A stretch of DNA of 64,000 nt from Demequina aestuarii (GTDB lineage Bacteria > Actinomycetota > Actinomycetes > Actinomycetales > Demequinaceae). The stretch lies in NCBI RefSeq assembly GCF_000975095.1, contig NZ_BBRD01000001.1:238714-302713 (forward strand), read 5' to 3'. Positions 61,550-64,000 of this stretch are shown in pieces. The position numbers and the translations under genes were made by a program. Numbering within the stretch: the first letter of the stretch is position 1; every line of letters starts with the position of its first letter. Below the pieces are notes generated by a model, which was not told where the DNA came from, did no database searches, and saw nothing but the letters and a program-made list of their open reading frames with translations.

Positions 61550-62027
61550 CGAACTGCAGGTCCACGTCCACGTCGGCGCCCTTGAGCAGCTGGATCGCGA
61601 CCTGCAGGTCGTCCCGCGACTTGGACTGCACCCGCAGCTCGTCGCCCTGGATCTGCGACTTCACGGTCTTGGGGCCCTCCTCGCGGAGCAGCTTGCCGAG
61701 CTTCTTGGCGGTCTCCTGAGTGATGCCCTCCTTGAGGTCCGCCACCAGGCGGAACTCCTTGCCGGAGGGGACCGGCTCGCCGTACTCGAGCGACTTCATC
61801 GAGATGCCCCGCTTCGCGAGCTTGGCGATCAGCACGTCCAGCACTGCCTTCACGCGCTCCACGGAGTTGGCCTTCATCAGGATCGCGTCGCCGGAGAACT
61901 CGATGGACGCACCCACGCCGCGGAAGTCGTAGCGCTGGCTGATCTCCTTGTGAGCCTGGTTGAGCGCGTTGTCGACCTCCTGTCGGTCGATCTTGCTCAC
62001 CACGTCGAAGCTGCTGTCGCCTGCCAT
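61536..62027 (-). CDS. yajQ: YajQ family nucleotide-binding protein
   Basis: A 163-residue protein of two ferredoxin-like domains. [20 protein letters not shown] (N-terminus), [11 protein letters not shown] and the closing [10 protein letters not shown] are the family signature and the length is exact. Members bind cyclic di-GMP in some proteobacteria and bind tRNA/GTP in others; the role in actinobacteria is unknown. ATG at 62027 follows GAGGA. The 3' end overlaps the DUF4440 gene on the other strand. Confidence 0.94.
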   Translation of the reverse strand: MAGDSSFDVVSKIDRQEVDNALNQAHKEISQRYDFRGVGASIEFSGDAILMKANSVERVKAVLDVLIAKLAKRGISMKSLEYGEPVPSGKEFRLVADLKEGITQETAKKLGKLLREEGPKTVKSQIQGDELRVQSKSRDDLQVAIQLLKGADVDVDLQFVNYR

Positions 62028-62120
62028 GGGTCCTCCTCGGGGTCGGGGCGCGATTCGCGCCGCTGCGGTCTCGTTCCCGATCCGCGCCGCACAGGTTCGC
62101 GTCGCGGTCCGTTCTCTTGC

Positions 62121-62126
62121 TATCCT
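62121..62126 (+). promoter_or_regulatory. Possible -10 box of tRNA-Tyr
   Basis: TATCCT lies 38 bp before the mature tRNA; a clear -35 box was not found. Confidence 0.35.
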
Positions 62127-62164
62127 TCCATGCGCGCAGGGTTCAGTTCTGACCATGGCGCAAA

Positions 62165-62246
62165 GGCAGGTTGCCCGAGCGGCCAAAGGGAGCTGACTGT
62201 AAATCAGCCGTCATCGACTTCGGGGGTTCGAATCCCTCACCTGCCA
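62165..62246 (+). tRNA. tRNA-Tyr (GTA anticodon)
   Basis: An 82-base class II tRNA. The acceptor arms GGCAGGT and ACCTGCC pair perfectly, the discriminator is A, the anticodon stem CTGACTGTAAATCAG has GTA at 62199-62201, a long variable arm follows, and the T-arm is GGGGGTTCGAATCCCTC. CCA is not encoded. Confidence 0.97.
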
Positions 62247-62250
62247 CGCG

Positions 62251-62277
62251 AGGCCCGGCCATGTGCCGGGCCTTTCG
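62251..62277 (+). terminator. Terminator after tRNA-Tyr
   Basis: AGGCCCGGC (62251-62259) and GCCGGGCCT (about 62265-62273) form a perfect 9-bp stem with a 5-base loop followed by a short T-rich tail (TTCGTGT). Confidence 0.8.
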
Positions 62278-62330
62278 TGTCTCCGCCCCCGAACGCACCG
62301 AACCCCCGTCGTCCCACCTTGGCGCCGTCA

Positions 62331-62387
62331 AGCGCGGTCAGTGTCGATTCCGGGGGCTCGGTGCGCGCCAGAGCGCGCTCAGTGTCG
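62331..62387. repeat. Paired AGTGTCG repeat, copy 2 (tail-to-tail intergenic)
   Basis: AGCGCG-G-TCAGTGTCG (62331) and AGCGCG-C-TCAGTGTCG (62372) are direct copies 41 bp apart, the same arrangement as 13733-13788. It lies between the tRNA-Tyr terminator and the stop codon of the convergent sugar porter gene. Confidence 0.5.
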
Positions 62388-62398
62388 ATGGACGAGCC

Positions 62399-63868
62399 TC
62401 AGCTGCGGGTCGACTCCACGAACTTGCCGCGCTTGACGTGCACATCGGCGTCCATGGCCTCGAGCTCCATGCCCTTGGTCTCCGGCACGCGGAAGAACAC
62501 GAACAGCAGCGACAGCAGCGCCATCGTGGCGTAGAAGCCGTACGCGAACGTGAGCCCGATCGACGCGAACGACGGGAACGACACGGTGATCGCCCAGTTG
62601 GCGAGCCACTGCGCCGCCGCCGCCACGGCGAGGGCCGATGCGCGGATCCGGTTGGGGAACATCTCGCCCAGGAGCACCCAGACGACGGGGCCCCACGTGG
62701 CGCCGAAGAACACCACGAAGGAGTTCGCGCCGATCACGGCGACAGTGCCCCATGAGCCTTCGAAGTCGGTGACCTCGCCGGCGCCATCGGTGATCGCCTG
62801 GGAGAACGCGATGGCCATCAGGCCCAGCGATACCGTCATGCCGGTCGACCCGATGAGCAGCAGCAGGCGTCGGCCGATCCTGTCCACGAGCATGATCGCC
62901 ACGATCGTGACAGCGATGTTGGTGACGGAGGTGATGGTCGACGTCAGGAACGCCTCCGACTCCCCGAAGCCGACGGACTGCCACAGCGTGTTCGAGTAAT
63001 AGAAGATCACGTTGATGCCCACGAACTGCTGGAATACGGACAGCAGAATCCCGGTCCAGACGATGGGCTTGAGCCCCAGCACGTGGCCTCGCAGGTCCCG
63101 CAGGGTCTGCTTCTCCTCGCGGTGCAGCGAGTCCTCGATCTCCTTGATCTTGGCGTCGACGTCCTGGACGCCGCTGAACAGTCGCAGCACCTCCGCCGCC
63201 TCGTCGTCTCGGCTGCGTCCCACCAGGTAGCGGGGGGACTCGGGAAGCCGGAGCGCCGCGACGCCGTAGATGACGGCGGGGACGGCCTCGGCCATGAACA
63301 TCAGGCGCCATGCCTCGAGGCCGAACCACAACTGCTCGGCGGCGCCGCCGGCGGCGTCCGCGAACAGCTGGCCCGTGAGCAGTGCGGCGAAGATGCCCAT
63401 CACGATCGCGAGCTGCTGGAGGGACCCGAGCCTGCCGCGGAACTTCGACGGGGACACCTCGGCGATGTACGCGGGGGCGATCACCGATGCCGCGCCCACG
63501 GCGAGTCCGCCGATGATGCGCCACAGCACCAGGTCCCAGATGCCGACTGCCAGACCCGAGCCGACGGCGGAGATCAGGAACAGGATCGCGGCGATGAGCA
63601 TCACGCGAATGCGCCCGTGTCTGTTGGCGATCGTGCCCGCGAACCACGCGCCGACCGCGCACCCGAGCAGCGCCGAGGCGACCGCGACGCCGGTGAACGC
63701 CGCGGAGAGATCGAACTCGCCCTCGATCGACTCGACGGCGCCATTGATCACGGATGAGTCGAACCCGAACAGGAACCCGCCGAGCGCGGCGCCGACGCTG
63801 ATCGTGACGACGCGGGCGTTGAGTCGACTGCTTGCGGGCGCGGATGGAGGGGAGGAAGTGCTGGCCAT
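62399..63868 (-). CDS. Sugar porter family MFS transporter
   Basis: A 489-residue, 12-helix permease of the GLUT/XylE sugar porter group. Signatures are GGFLFGFDSSVINGAV in helix 1, the PESPRYLVGRSRD loop between helices 6 and 7, QQFVGINVIFYYSNTLW in helix 7, and VPETKGMELEAMD at the end of helix 12. The substrate is probably a pentose or hexose moved with protons; which one cannot be told. No catabolic genes are adjacent. The 132 bp upstream to the window end hold no gene I can see. Confidence 0.9.
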   Translation of the reverse strand: MASTSSPPSAPASSRLNARVVTISVGAALGGFLFGFDSSVINGAVESIEGEFDLSAAFTGVAVASALLGCAVGAWFAGTIANRHGRIRVMLIAAILFLISAVGSGLAVGIWDLVLWRIIGGLAVGAASVIAPAYIAEVSPSKFRGRLGSLQQLAIVMGIFAALLTGQLFADAAGGAAEQLWFGLEAWRLMFMAEAVPAVIYGVAALRLPESPRYLVGRSRDDEAAEVLRLFSGVQDVDAKIKEIEDSLHREEKQTLRDLRGHVLGLKPIVWTGILLSVFQQFVGINVIFYYSNTLWQSVGFGESEAFLTSTITSVTNIAVTIVAIMLVDRIGRRLLLLIGSTGMTVSLGLMAIAFSQAITDGAGEVTDFEGSWGTVAVIGANSFVVFFGATWGPVVWVLLGEMFPNRIRASALAVAAAAQWLANWAITVSFPSFASIGLTFAYGFYATMALLSLLFVFFRVPETKGMELEAMDADVHVKRGKFVESTRS

Positions 63869-64000
63869 GGGGACCTTTCATCGTGGCGGCGAGAGGGGCG
63901 CCGCACCGGGTCGATTGCTCGCCACACTAACCCGGGACCGGGTGAACGGCTGCTCGCGGGGCTGCCCGTCACCGTGCGAGCGAGAGATCGCCTCGCCCGG

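Overview
The window is about 64 kb of very GC-rich chromosomal DNA with almost no spare space: no gap between genes exceeds 300 bases, and many genes overlap by 1 to 4 bases. The content points to an aerobic actinobacterium, probably of the order Micrococcales (a Cellulomonas- or Demequina-like lineage; this placement is inference). Supporting signs are the BldC-type regulator next to the tiny ribosomal protein bS22, menaquinone as the respiratory quinone, a System II cytochrome c maturation cluster headed by a histidine phosphatase gene, and many apparently leaderless genes (a TANNNT box 6 to 8 bases before the start codon). I see no phage, insertion sequence, CRISPR array or plasmid function.

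Layout. 1-2.4 kb: the 3' end of a glutamate dehydrogenase gene and a two-gene potassium uptake system. 2.5-4.3 kb: bldC-like gene, bS22, a HAD phosphatase and a glutaredoxin-like protein. 4.3-10 kb: cytochrome c biogenesis operon (histidine phosphatase, ResA-like, CcdA, ResB, CcsA) ending in a glycosyltransferase. 10-23.4 kb: menaquinone genes menA, menE, menB, menC, menD and menF mixed with small membrane proteins, an alcohol dehydrogenase, a methyltransferase and an alditol-oxidase-like gene, then a MenJ-like isoprenoid reductase. 23.5-39 kb: complete nuoA-N (complex I), followed by a polyprenyl diphosphate synthase. Quinone ring synthesis, side chain synthesis and reduction, and the main quinone-reducing dehydrogenase are thus clustered; menG and menH are not seen.

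40-44 kb: an ECF sigma factor coupled to a large membrane-anchored extracytoplasmic protein, a RarD-like permease and an acetyltransferase. 44-48.7 kb: a tight three-gene operon of a processive family 2 glycosyltransferase, an HlyD-like adaptor and a GH81 lipoprotein, which I read as a candidate beta-1,3-glucan (curdlan-like) production and trimming system. 49-55.7 kb: assimilatory sulfate reduction operon (sir, cysH, cysD, cysN) with an ABC permease and ATPase that lack a binding protein. It is preceded by an unannotated 24-codon leader with six cysteine codons and by two mutually exclusive perfect hairpins, which looks like a cysteine-sensing attenuator. 55.7-64 kb: phospholipase D-like protein, FprA-type ferredoxin reductase, HtpX protease, pyruvate oxidase with a small NTF2-like partner, YajQ, tRNA-Tyr with a terminator, and a sugar porter.

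The most interesting items are the polycysteine leader with its alternative hairpins, the glucan-type operon, several small dispersed intergenic repeats (13.7/62.3 kb, 14.8/40.1 kb, 20.6 kb) and a tandem 11-bp repeat upstream of fprA.
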